A DNA stretch of 64,000 nucleotides from Mucilaginibacter inviolabilis (GTDB lineage: Bacteria > Bacteroidota > Bacteroidia > Sphingobacteriales > Sphingobacteriaceae): assembly GCF_011089895.1 (NCBI RefSeq), contig NZ_JAANAT010000006.1:1-64000 (forward strand). Reading direction: 5' to 3'. The notes below the pieces were generated by a model. It searched no databases. It had not been told where the DNA came from and saw nothing but the letters and a program-made list of their open reading frames with translations. A program made the position numbers and the translations under genes. This document shows positions 19,624 to 27,847 of this stretch, piece after piece (position 1 is the stretch's first letter; each line of letters begins with the position of its first letter).

Positions 19624-19779
19624 GTGTTAGATAGGTTATAACACTGTTATTACGCAAAAATGCTGGCAGCCCTAATGTCCGGCAATTTAAAAAAATTGGC
19701 TGCTATCCAGAGTGAGACCTGGATATGGTTGATTAAGTGGTTAGTATAAGGACCCTTTTTAGGAAGGGTTCTTTTTTTG
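19624..19779 (+). ncRNA. Candidate structured small RNA or leader RNA
   Basis: Four stems follow one another on the plus strand: GTGTTA/TAACAC (19624-19644), TGGCAGCC/GGCTGCTA (19664-19705), ATCCAG/CTGGAT (19705-19724) and a terminator stem (19748-19772) followed by seven T. The element lies about 110 bp before the GH18-like gene start. It could be an independent sRNA or an attenuator-type leader of that gene. I match it to no known RNA family, and no promoter was identified. Structure is read by eye only. Confidence 0.4.
19748..19779 (+). terminator. Rho-independent terminator
   Basis: The stem AGGACCCTT/AAGGGTTCT (one G-T pair) with a 6-nt loop is followed by a run of T to 19778. It ends the candidate RNA or terminates read-through from the phosphoesterase operon. 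Confidence 0.75.
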
Positions 19780-19892
19780 ACCTTCTAAACTATCCATTTA
19801 AACCCCTTTTGTAAGAAGCGATACCGGGCTATATCAAAGCGCTTTTAAAAGTTACTATACCAATTTTACCGACACCCCCTTTAAAATCAATT

Positions 19893-20888
19893 ATGAAAGA
19901 AAAATTTATTTCCCTAATCGGGCTTTTCGTGCTTTGCATGTCAGTGCTGGCATTCACACAATCTTGTAAAAAAGATAATCAGGCAAAGGCTCCCACAAAT
20001 AGTACGATTAATAGAGCCGTAACCAACAGCACTAATACTCAAAAATTCATTGCCTACTTTGTAACAGATGGACGAAACCCCACTTATAAACTGACTGATA
20101 TTCCTGACGGGGTAGACATTGTGGTTTTGTTTGTGGTTAAACTTCCAAATTACATTGATACTGTAAAATATCCGGCCAGTGGAGGCTACATCGGCGCTTA
20201 TAAATCCTATGGTGCTTTTTATGGTGATATAAAAAAGCTGCAGGCACGTGGTATTAAGGTAATACAAAACATTGATGACGACTCCAGCTGGCAAACTACA
20301 AAACCTGCCGGATACGCCAGCGCATCTGCCTATGCTTTAAAAATGAAACAGGTATTGCTTGATCAGTTACATTTGGATGGAATAACTTTGGATGTAGAAC
20401 ACAGTGGTACGCCACCCTCTCCAATTCCTGCCTTCCCGGCATATAATAAGATTGGTTATTATGGTTGGTATAGTTCAAGCATGGCTGCCAACGCAAACTA
20501 CATCAATTGCATTAAAGAAATGACAAAATACTTTGGCACCACGGCCAGCAATGAGTTGGAAATAGCATCGGGCCTGGATTGTTATGCCTGGAACAATATT
20601 GCCAGCAATTTTGTAAACAATTTTACTTATTTCGGCGTACAATCTTACGATGGTAATTCAGCCCGTACCCAGTTAATGAATAATTATGCTACGGGTACCA
20701 ATAAAATACCATCGGCAAAAATGGTTTACGGCCATAATGCGGAAACTGCAAGCTCTCAAAGTGATGCTGTTGATATTGCTAAATGGACACCAACCCAAGG
20801 CCAAAAAGGTGGTGTATTTGTTTATGCCTTTAACAGTGATCCTACAGGTTATGGAGCTGCGGTTTTGACCGCAGTAAAAGGTAAATAA
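19893..20888 (+). CDS. GH18-like lipoprotein (endo-beta-N-acetylglucosaminidase type)
   Basis: A 331-residue protein with a lipoprotein signal (TQSCKKDN, Cys25), so probably surface- or periplasm-anchored. The TIM-barrel fold of GH18 is suggested by IAYFVTDGRNP near 53, KVIQNIDDD near 122 and LDGITLDVEH near 161. The family motif is DxxDxDxE; here it reads D162-G-I-T165-L-D167-V-E169, so the catalytic Glu and neighbouring Asp are kept but the middle Asp is Thr. Such proteins of Bacteroidota cleave the chitobiose core of N-glycans or chitin. Activity may be altered by the Thr. It stands alone, after LacI-type operators, and is followed by a strong terminator. Confidence 0.78.
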   Translation: MKEKFISLIGLFVLCMSVLAFTQSCKKDNQAKAPTNSTINRAVTNSTNTQKFIAYFVTDGRNPTYKLTDIPDGVDIVVLFVVKLPNYIDTVKYPASGGYIGAYKSYGAFYGDIKKLQARGIKVIQNIDDDSSWQTTKPAGYASASAYALKMKQVLLDQLHLDGITLDVEHSGTPPSPIPAFPAYNKIGYYGWYSSSMAANANYINCIKEMTKYFGTTASNELEIASGLDCYAWNNIASNFVNNFTYFGVQSYDGNSARTQLMNNYATGTNKIPSAKMVYGHNAETASSQSDAVDIAKWTPTQGQKGGVFVYAFNSDPTGYGAAVLTAVKGK

Positions 20889-20963
20889 TATCGTTAAAAA
20901 TAATCAACATCAAAAATTTAATACCCATCATACTGATAAAGGTGCATTAAAGTTTAAAATGAC

Positions 20964-20998
20964 ACAAGCCCGGCTAAAATCTCCGGGCTTGTTTTTTT
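20964..20998 (+). terminator. Rho-independent terminator
   Basis: A 10-bp GC-rich stem ACAAGCCCGG/CCGGGCTTGT is followed by seven T. It terminates the GH18-like gene. Confidence 0.9.
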
Positions 20999-21043
20999 GT
21001 ATAAAGTTTAGGTTGTATTTATCTTTTGATTGAGGACACGGTT

Positions 21044-21898
21044 TTAAACCATAACCAAGGGATATAACGATCTTTGCTTAAATCGTTCTGTTGCACCTTT
21101 ATTAGCAAATTGCTTAAAATGTGCCATGTTTTCGATATCATTTAATCGCTGGCTCATACTCTTATCCATATTTAATTTACGCAATACCTGGAAATCATCC
21201 CGTAAAAGATCGTTCTTTTGAAGTAACCCTTCAGTCAAAGCGTCTTTAATAAGCTCGGCCAGTTTCAGGTTGGCGTATACGTGCTCCGGCTTTTTAAAAT
21301 AAGCCTCATTTAAACGCCTAAACTGATTTTTGATCCAATCACCCGCTTTTTCGGACTTAACGACCATGCAACCATCCTGGATGGTGAGCTCACTGATAAA
21401 GTTCCTGATTTCGGTTAAACCGATAAAGCCAGCCTGGTATAAATCTCTCAAAGTATAATCTACCCGGTCGGCACAAAGCCCGGGGAGCGGCTGCTCCAAA
21501 ATGGTATGGGCATGCTTAAATAAGGTAGTGCTATCGAATCTGTATTTTTTGAGAATAGCAGGAATTTCTGAGCGATTGATCACCTCATCAAATATGGTTT
21601 CGTGATAATCTTCCTTGATGTTTTCAAACACATAATCAGCTACGTGCGAGAAAGCAGTATGTGAAACATCGTGCAGTAAAGCAGCTATTTGTTCTTCGAT
21701 ACCTCCACCAAAATGCTTTACCAGATAAAGTACGCCAACAGAATGCGCATAACGAGTTTGATTTAAAGCCGGGTTTATCAGAAATATCGCTCCTCCCTGA
21801 TGAATATTTTTTAACCGCTGTACAGGTGCCGACAAGATCAATTCTTCCAGCACTGGCCCTACCTCAAAATTACCGTAAATCTTATCCTCAATCTTCAT
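21044..21898 (-). CDS. HD-domain phosphohydrolase (dGTPase/SAMHD1-like)
   Basis: A 284-residue soluble protein. The HD metal site is complete: RYAHSVG (His52), LLHDVSHTAFSH (His76-Asp77, with His80 and His85) and CADRVDYTLRDLY with the distal Asp near 143. The order and the QRLKNIHQGG motif near residue 27 match the dGTP triphosphohydrolase/SAMHD1-like branch that hydrolyses phosphate esters of nucleotides. It is a single-gene unit, convergent with the GH18-like gene. Its presence among phosphate genes may be coincidental. Substrate unproven. Confidence 0.85.
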   Translation of the reverse strand: MKIEDKIYGNFEVGPVLEELILSAPVQRLKNIHQGGAIFLINPALNQTRYAHSVGVLYLVKHFGGGIEEQIAALLHDVSHTAFSHVADYVFENIKEDYHETIFDEVINRSEIPAILKKYRFDSTTLFKHAHTILEQPLPGLCADRVDYTLRDLYQAGFIGLTEIRNFISELTIQDGCMVVKSEKAGDWIKNQFRRLNEAYFKKPEHVYANLKLAELIKDALTEGLLQKNDLLRDDFQVLRKLNMDKSMSQRLNDIENMAHFKQFANKGATERFKQRSLYPLVMV

Positions 21899-22040
21899 AT
21901 CACTTTTTTATATCTGTTAAAAAAATCGGGTATTGCCCCTCCGATTCTGTGATACAAACCTAAATTAAATTTTATTAAAATACTAATATTTTTAGCAATT
22001 ATTTATGAGTTTAAACGTTTATCAGTGCTATAGACAAAGT

Positions 22041-22076
22041 AAAAAGTCGCCGTGATTTTTTTCAAGGCGACTTTTT
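22041..22076. terminator. Terminator of the phytate operon
   Basis: AAAAAGTCGCC/GGCGACTTTTT forms an 11-bp stem flanked by A and T runs, so it can work on both strands. It lies 27 bp past the phytase stop on the minus strand. Confidence 0.85.
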
Positions 22077-22102
22077 ATTATTAATAATTAATTGCGCATC
22101 AG

Positions 22103-23218
22103 TTACTTACCAGTTATTTTCACTTTTAACTCTTTACCAGCAATATCTTCCCAACGGTAATAGTGAAATGTTTTATCGTTACTCATCACCACAAAAATGC
22201 CGTGTTTAAAAGTATCATTAAGCGGGGTGGCCACCACATCTGAGCCATCACTTTGCTGGGCAGCTACATTGGCAATTTTCAGCAGTTTATGTTCAAAAGG
22301 ATTGGCTTTTGTTCCTTCGCGGCTAAAGATCTGGAAACGGTTGGCTCCCTGATCAGATACCAAAATATAACCTGTTTTGTCTGTCAGTTTATAAATAGAG
22401 ATGCCCTCATGGTCAGCCTCAAAACCAGATGTACCAAATATGGCCAGTTCTTTATCCCCTTTCTCCGGATCGGCATAGTACTGGCGCACGCCAACCTGCT
22501 CATCGGAATAATAAATATAGCCCAACTCATTATCAACAGCAATGGCTTCGATCTCTTTTTTGCCGCTGTATTTGCCAAACTTGCGCACCAGAGTAGCTTT
22601 AACATTTCCAGTACCGTCGTCTTCTAACAAATACTGCCACAGGTAACTGCCATCTTTCGGTCCATTTTTACGACCGGCTACAGCGTACATCTTACCCGCT
22701 TTTGAAGTGTATATAGATATACCCATCAAGTCGCGGTATTCAAAACCTGTTTCGCCAACAAATGCGTCAATACCACCATTATCTACCGGTTTCATATCCG
22801 GCAGGGAAAATATCCGCAACTTATGGGTCATACGTTCGGTAGTAATAACAATATCAGTAGGCTTGCCACCTAACATCAGGCCGTAAGCCAGATCGACATT
22901 GTTTGGTCGTTTTAAACCACGTACCACTTTATCTTTTACAATTTTTCCTTGCAGGTCAAATACATAAAGTGCTCCTTCGCTATTTTTATCAGTACCGATA
23001 ATCAGGCTTTGAGCCGGATCTGCAGGGTTTACCCATATCGCGGGATCATCCGTATCAAATAATACAGGCTCTGTAATAATAACTGGTTTAATAGCTTGCG
23101 GGGAAACTGCAGGCATTATATTCCCCTTATGATCACGTAACTGGCTCTGGCCATAAGCTGTGTTAAACAACACGATGCCCAGTGATGCCAATAAAAAAGT
23201 GTTTAATTTATTCATCAA
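22103..23218 (-). CDS. Beta-propeller phytase
   Basis: A 371-residue protein with a signal peptide (about 1-24, ending AYGQ). It carries the beta-propeller phytase landmarks: FDTDDPAIWVNPADP near 54, LIIGTDKNSEGALYVFDLQG near 71, GLKRPNNVDLAYG, ITTERMTHKLRIF, EIEAIAVDNELGYIYYSDE near 223 and FEADHEGIS near 265, the acidic residues that bind calcium and phytate. The enzyme removes phosphates from inositol hexakisphosphate outside the cytoplasm. It is the last gene of an operon after a TonB receptor and a beta-helix lipoprotein. A start 3 codons-equivalent shorter (second Met, 23215) is equally possible. Family assignment is strong. Confidence 0.94.
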   Translation of the reverse strand: MMNKLNTFLLASLGIVLFNTAYGQSQLRDHKGNIMPAVSPQAIKPVIITEPVLFDTDDPAIWVNPADPAQSLIIGTDKNSEGALYVFDLQGKIVKDKVVRGLKRPNNVDLAYGLMLGGKPTDIVITTERMTHKLRIFSLPDMKPVDNGGIDAFVGETGFEYRDLMGISIYTSKAGKMYAVAGRKNGPKDGSYLWQYLLEDDGTGNVKATLVRKFGKYSGKKEIEAIAVDNELGYIYYSDEQVGVRQYYADPEKGDKELAIFGTSGFEADHEGISIYKLTDKTGYILVSDQGANRFQIFSREGTKANPFEHKLLKIANVAAQQSDGSDVVATPLNDTFKHGIFVVMSNDKTFHYYRWEDIAGKELKVKITGK

Positions 23219-23269
23219 TTATATTTCAAAATGTCCTGCATAAGCAGGGCTATAGATTTTTCTGTTTGT

Positions 23270-24523
23270 TTATTTTGTTCCGAAAGCGCCGATGTAGGTA
23301 GCAGGATCTGGCGATACATAGGTCACCCCATTTACTGTAATACCTGCGGCATGGTGACGGGTAAAGTTAGTTTTACCATGATTTAAGGCAGGCGAACCGC
23401 TTTGTAAATGAAAATCCCAGGCGGTATTAAACACCGCATTTAGTACCGGGGTAGATTCGGGGTAATTCACAAATTTAGGGTCGTTGTCACCCGCTTTGGT
23501 ACTGATAATATCGTTCACACCACCAACAATATCTTTTGATGGCTGAAACTGATTTACCGTGGTTTGGTCATAACCATAATAAAGGTTATTGCTGATCACC
23601 GTACGTTTATCTTCGGTTGATTTAGTATCTCTTTTGATACCAAAACGGGTATTGGCAAACAGGTTGTTATAAATATCGGCATGTACATTGTTTTCCAGCC
23701 AGATAGAGCCCCCTTTGGCTGATGGTCTGCGCCAGCCGGTATTTACCATGGTATTGTTATAGGCAATAATATAAGCCTGCGGGTTACGATCGCCTGAGTT
23801 GGATAACTTAAGGGCATTGGTATTGGCACTATAAACCAGGTTAAAACCCACATCGGCCAAACAGCCCGATTTAAAGTTCATCGCCTCGCCGCCGGTTACC
23901 CCGGTTGTATAAAAAGTATTGTTGGCAAAAATGATTTTACCACCTTCAATATAAGTACAGTCCTCCTGGAAGTTACGAACAATGGAGTTAACCACGATAA
24001 GCTTACCATTAACGTTCGAGAACCATAAGGCCGGTAAGTTTTCGCCAGCCACGGCTTTATATAGTCCTTGTTTGACAGAGGTTGATGCATCTGATGTTGT
24101 ATTACCACCATACTCTAAAATGGTATGATCCAGTACCAATTCTGCACAGCTTGGGGCAGCCAGGATACCACCCCACATCTTTCCGAATTTTTTGGCATCG
24201 GTACGGTATTGTTCAGCTACGGTGATCTTAACCGGATTTTCGGCTGTACCCATCGAGTACAGATTACCTTTTACGATGAATTCTGGCTTGGCAACAGTAT
24301 CCATCAATACGGTAACACCTTCTTCAATGGTTAATGATTTGCCTGCCGGGATAATAATATCACCTTTGATGATCTGGGTGCTGCCTTTGGTCCAAACACC
24401 TGAAACCTCGCCGCTGGCCGATCCGTTGCCGGAGCTGGTATCCACGTCCAGATTGGCTTTTCTGCAACCACTAATGGTTATAGCCGATAACAGCAGCGCT
24501 GTAAATATGGGTTTTAAGTTCAT
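23270..24523 (-). CDS. Parallel beta-helix lipoprotein
   Basis: I place the start at the ATG at 24523 (417 residues), because the lipoprotein signal MNLKPIF...ITISGCRK begins there; a frame-open extension to 24550 adds only polar residues. After the lipidated Cys comes SGVWTKGSTQIIKGDIIIPA then GKSLTIEEGVTVLMD, the edge of a right-handed parallel beta-helix with Asn-rich turns (ISNNLYYGYDQ, NTFYTTGVTGGEAMN). Such lipoproteins often bind polysaccharide, but no catalytic residues are recognisable. It sits 30 bp after the TonB receptor and 51 bp before the phytase gene, so it probably serves the same uptake system, perhaps as a surface substrate-binding protein. Function not known. Confidence 0.8.
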   Translation of the reverse strand: MNLKPIFTALLLSAITISGCRKANLDVDTSSGNGSASGEVSGVWTKGSTQIIKGDIIIPAGKSLTIEEGVTVLMDTVAKPEFIVKGNLYSMGTAENPVKITVAEQYRTDAKKFGKMWGGILAAPSCAELVLDHTILEYGGNTTSDASTSVKQGLYKAVAGENLPALWFSNVNGKLIVVNSIVRNFQEDCTYIEGGKIIFANNTFYTTGVTGGEAMNFKSGCLADVGFNLVYSANTNALKLSNSGDRNPQAYIIAYNNTMVNTGWRRPSAKGGSIWLENNVHADIYNNLFANTRFGIKRDTKSTEDKRTVISNNLYYGYDQTTVNQFQPSKDIVGGVNDIISTKAGDNDPKFVNYPESTPVLNAVFNTAWDFHLQSGSPALNHGKTNFTRHHAAGITVNGVTYVSPDPATYIGAFGTK

Positions 24524-24553
24524 CTTATTTTTGATTAAAATGATTGACATTTT

Positions 24554-27322
24554 TTAAAGTTTATAGCGCACACCTATCAGGTATGTTTGTTTGTAATAAT
24601 CACTGCGAATCAGCGTATGTCCGTTCGATTCGATGTTGTCGTCTTTCAGGGCTGCATTGGCCGGATTGGTTCCTTTGATGAACAGCTTGCTTGGCGTGTT
24701 AAGCAGGTTACCGCCTTTAACAAATACACTCAATCCGTTTTTAAAGCGTTTCTCGGCCGAGGCATCCATCTGTATAAAACCTTTTTGCCACAGATCATTA
24801 TTCAGGAACTGCGATACGGTATTGATACGCGGCCCGGTATAAGCACCAGAAACCTGCGCGTCCCAGCCTTTTTTGGTATCCTTATACAATAGGGAAACAT
24901 TGGCGATATGCTCAGACTGGCCATACAGCGGGCGCGACTGGTTCACTGATATTTTACGGGTATCGCCATTAGCATCGGTTATATAAGTATCCTTTGGTGT
25001 AGTGATACGGGAATGGGTGTAAGTGTAATTGGCCTTTACACCAATCTTGTTAAAGAACTTAATGAAATCCAGCTCTAAACCATAGTTATGGGCAGTACCA
25101 AAATTACCTGGCGTATAATAAGTATCCTGCCCGCGGGTAGCATCGGCCTGGAAAATATACTCGATTGGGTTTTTGATATTTTTATAAAAAGCACCTGCCA
25201 GTAACTGCGTTCCTGCATCCGGGAAAAGTTCATATCTTAAATCGTAGTTATCGGCAATGGCGCGTTTCAGATCGGGGTTACCACGTTCCTGGTATTCCTC
25301 GTTAACTACTTTGCTCGGCACTATCTCATAAAACCCGGGGCGGTTAAGCGACCTGAAATAAGAAGCATGCAACTGCTGCTTATTTGTTAAAAAGTACTTG
25401 ATGGTTAAGCTTGGCAATACATCGGTATATATTTGATTCCCTGTAGGACGAGTTTCGCCGGCCGGGAAAAGCATACGGTATCCCTGATCGGTATGTTCTA
25501 TCCGTGCACCGCCCACAACCTGTACTGCCTTGGTGGTGAACTTGAACATACCATATCCTGCCCCTATTTTTTCAGAGGCATCATAAGTTAAAGGATTGTT
25601 TACGGCGCCGCCCGGGTTGGTTACCGTAAAAGACAGATCGGTATAATTCTGAAAATCGGTACCGTATACTGCTCCCGGGTTAACCGGGGTAAGCGCGTAG
25701 TTATTATAAAAACTGCTGCGCTGTTTATCGCGATATAAACCACCTGCAGAGAAATCAACATTTACACCCGCAACCGGCGCGGTATACGTAAGATCGAGGT
25801 AACCAGCCTTATCCTCATCCGTATTACGTTCCCAACGATGGGTAAGCGGCGTACCGTTGGTAAGCAATGTTCGCCTGTCTACAAAGTTTTCGCGCACACC
25901 ATTCAGGCTGATGGTGGTATTATCAGGAACTTCGTTTTCTGCCGATGAATAAACCGCCGACCATTGTACTTTTAATTTATCATTAAACAATTGATGATCG
26001 CCCCGCAGCATACCATTATAAATTTGCTGCTTGGTTAAACGGCTACGTGTGGAATAACCCAACTGCGCATTTCCCTTATCAGGATCATAATCGGTCGAAA
26101 AATTGGTTGAAACCTCATCCCTAACCTGTATATTAGTTAAATTAACATAGGTATTAAACAAGCTCAGCTTATTACGCTTATCAATCACGTAATCAACTTT
26201 GGAGAATAAGCCGTAACGTTTTTGCTGTTCCGAATATTCCCTGTCGCTCTTGCTGGTAACAGCGGCATACTGAGCCGTTGGAACGACTTTTGAACTATAG
26301 AATATACTATTGCTACCCCGATAAGTATTCTGATAGCTGCCGGCAACAAGTACGCCTAATTTATTATCAAAAAAGCGCTGGCCTAAGGTTAAGCTGCCCA
26401 CCACATTCGGCGCCGGATGCTTTAAAGCATAGCTTAGAGTACCTTTTGAAAAATCGTTTTGGGTAGCCTGGTAAGCTTTACCATTTATTTCAGAAGGTGA
26501 TTTATAGTTGATACCGGAGTAATCGTAGCTCATAAACTTACGGTCGATAAATAGCTGACTATAACCTCCGGCTATATTGGCGTTCACTGTAAGGCGATCG
26601 GGAGCATCTTTCATCACCATGTTAACGGCGCCACCAACCGCATCGCCTTCCATATTAGGTGTCAGGGTTTTGTATACTTCGAGGCGATCCAGCAAATCTG
26701 CCGGAAAAATATCAAGCGGAACATAGCGATATTTATTATCTGGGCTCGGAATCTTTACGCCGTTAACCAGCGTATAGTTATAGCGTTTGTCCATACCTCT
26801 TAAAATGGCATACTGACCATCACCATTGCTATTTCGTTCAACCGAAACACCCGATACACGGGCAATCACATTGGCTACCGTCAAATCCGGCGATATTTCG
26901 ATAGCCCTGCCAGATACCACATTCATTACCTGGGTTGATTGTTGCTCCAATCTCCTGGCAGTGTTTTCAGAGGCCGCATTCTTTTTGGTTGAGATGGTTA
27001 CCTCCTGCAATGCCTTACCTGCCTCTTCCAGGTAAATTTTCAGATGCGGGTTATCCTCTTTAGTTATTTCCAGTTCCTGTATCACGGTTTGATACATTAC
27101 GTAGGAAACCCGCAGATTGAATGCACCTTTTGGTACATCTTTTAATTCGAATGAGCCATCCAGTCCGGTAGTGGTTGCTTTGTTAGTTTTATCCAGACTA
27201 ACGGTAGCACCAACCATAGGTTCGCCGGTTTTACGGTCGTAAACATGGCCCTTAAGCTTTGTAGCGTTTGCAGCGGTAACGCATAACAACAGGAATAATA
27301 AGGTCTGTAAATATTTATTCAT
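24554..27322 (-). CDS. TonB-dependent receptor of the phytate locus
   Basis: Starting at ATG 27322 the protein has 922 residues: signal peptide 1-20, a CarboxypepD_reg-like domain (about 22-105, KLKGHVYDRKTGEPMVGATV), a TonB-box/plug domain (about 130-250, with YTLVNGVKIPSP, VYKTLTPNMEGDAVGGAVN) and a 22-strand barrel ending YLIGVRYKL. It is the first gene of the phytate operon. TonB receptors next to beta-propeller phytases are known in Proteobacteria and are thought to take up phytate or lower inositol phosphates; the same role is inferred here. No SusD-like partner is present; the beta-helix lipoprotein occupies that position. Upstream is a TPR/HTH regulator and TGTAACGG repeats. Confidence 0.9.
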   Translation of the reverse strand: MNKYLQTLLFLLLCVTAANATKLKGHVYDRKTGEPMVGATVSLDKTNKATTTGLDGSFELKDVPKGAFNLRVSYVMYQTVIQELEITKEDNPHLKIYLEEAGKALQEVTISTKKNAASENTARRLEQQSTQVMNVVSGRAIEISPDLTVANVIARVSGVSVERNSNGDGQYAILRGMDKRYNYTLVNGVKIPSPDNKYRYVPLDIFPADLLDRLEVYKTLTPNMEGDAVGGAVNMVMKDAPDRLTVNANIAGGYSQLFIDRKFMSYDYSGINYKSPSEINGKAYQATQNDFSKGTLSYALKHPAPNVVGSLTLGQRFFDNKLGVLVAGSYQNTYRGSNSIFYSSKVVPTAQYAAVTSKSDREYSEQQKRYGLFSKVDYVIDKRNKLSLFNTYVNLTNIQVRDEVSTNFSTDYDPDKGNAQLGYSTRSRLTKQQIYNGMLRGDHQLFNDKLKVQWSAVYSSAENEVPDNTTISLNGVRENFVDRRTLLTNGTPLTHRWERNTDEDKAGYLDLTYTAPVAGVNVDFSAGGLYRDKQRSSFYNNYALTPVNPGAVYGTDFQNYTDLSFTVTNPGGAVNNPLTYDASEKIGAGYGMFKFTTKAVQVVGGARIEHTDQGYRMLFPAGETRPTGNQIYTDVLPSLTIKYFLTNKQQLHASYFRSLNRPGFYEIVPSKVVNEEYQERGNPDLKRAIADNYDLRYELFPDAGTQLLAGAFYKNIKNPIEYIFQADATRGQDTYYTPGNFGTAHNYGLELDFIKFFNKIGVKANYTYTHSRITTPKDTYITDANGDTRKISVNQSRPLYGQSEHIANVSLLYKDTKKGWDAQVSGAYTGPRINTVSQFLNNDLWQKGFIQMDASAEKRFKNGLSVFVKGGNLLNTPSKLFIKGTNPANAALKDDNIESNGHTLIRSDYYKQTYLIGVRYKL

Positions 27323-27406
27323 TTTTGTTAACGATTGATACAATTGTGTTTGATTTTTTTGACGATGCAAAAGTGTTTAAACCATCTCTTTGCTCCCGAA
27401 TATTTG

Positions 27407-27531
27407 CCGTTACAAAAAGGAAACACCGTTACAAGCAGCATATATACAACAGCAACATAAAATCATAACTCAATCATTATCAACAATATAATAACAAACA
27501 AAACCTCCATTATCATTACTTTACCGTTACA
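27407..27531 (-). promoter_or_regulatory. Three direct TGTAACGG repeats upstream of the phytate operon
   Basis: On the minus strand the octamer TGTAACGG occurs at 27407-27414, 27426-27433 and 27524-27531, all in the operon orientation. The two proximal copies are 19 bp apart and lie 85-111 bp before the receptor start. Direct repeats are the shape of response-regulator sites such as Pho boxes, but the sequence does not match the E. coli Pho box. The distal copy lies inside TTAATGTAAC, which recurs upstream of the regulator gene. Confidence 0.4.
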
Positions 27532-27720
27532 TTAAGGAAGTGTTAAGCACTTAGTGAATGGTGATTAGTGAGTGGAGAATAGTTAGCAAACGGTCATTCT
27601 GAGAAACGATGGATCTATTAATTACAAGAAAAATTATTCGAACCGGAATTTGTCTGAATCAGAATTTTCAGAATTAAAGAATTTTCAGAATTTGATTAAT
27701 TTGCTTAGCATTTTTCCAAA

Positions 27721-27847
27721 CTCACCACTCACCACTCACCACTCACCACTCACCACTCACCACTCACCACTCATCACTCACCACTCATCACTCACCACTC
27801 ATCACTCACCACTCACCACTCACCACTCACCACTCACTACTCACTAC
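27721..27847. repeat. Heptanucleotide tandem repeat (about 18 copies of CTCACCA)
   Basis: The unit CTCACCA repeats without a break for about 127 bp, with occasional variants CTCATCA and CTCACTA. The array ends at the stop codon of the TPR regulator gene, overlapping its last bases. A degenerate inverse copy (GTGAATGGTGATTAGTGAGT) lies at about 27555-27574, so the two could fold back over about 150 bp. Confidence 0.95.

Larger units (their letters stand above)
19352..19892. other. Intergenic region with operators and a structured element
   Basis: These 541 bp between the phosphoesterase and the GH18-like gene contain no convincing protein gene. They hold two palindromic LacI-type sites (19393-19404 and 19561-19576) and a run of stem-loops ending in a terminator (19624-19779), listed separately. 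Confidence 0.6.

Noticed and set aside
27721..27847. Array considered as CRISPR
   Set aside because: Unit is 7 bp with no spacers and no cas genes nearby.
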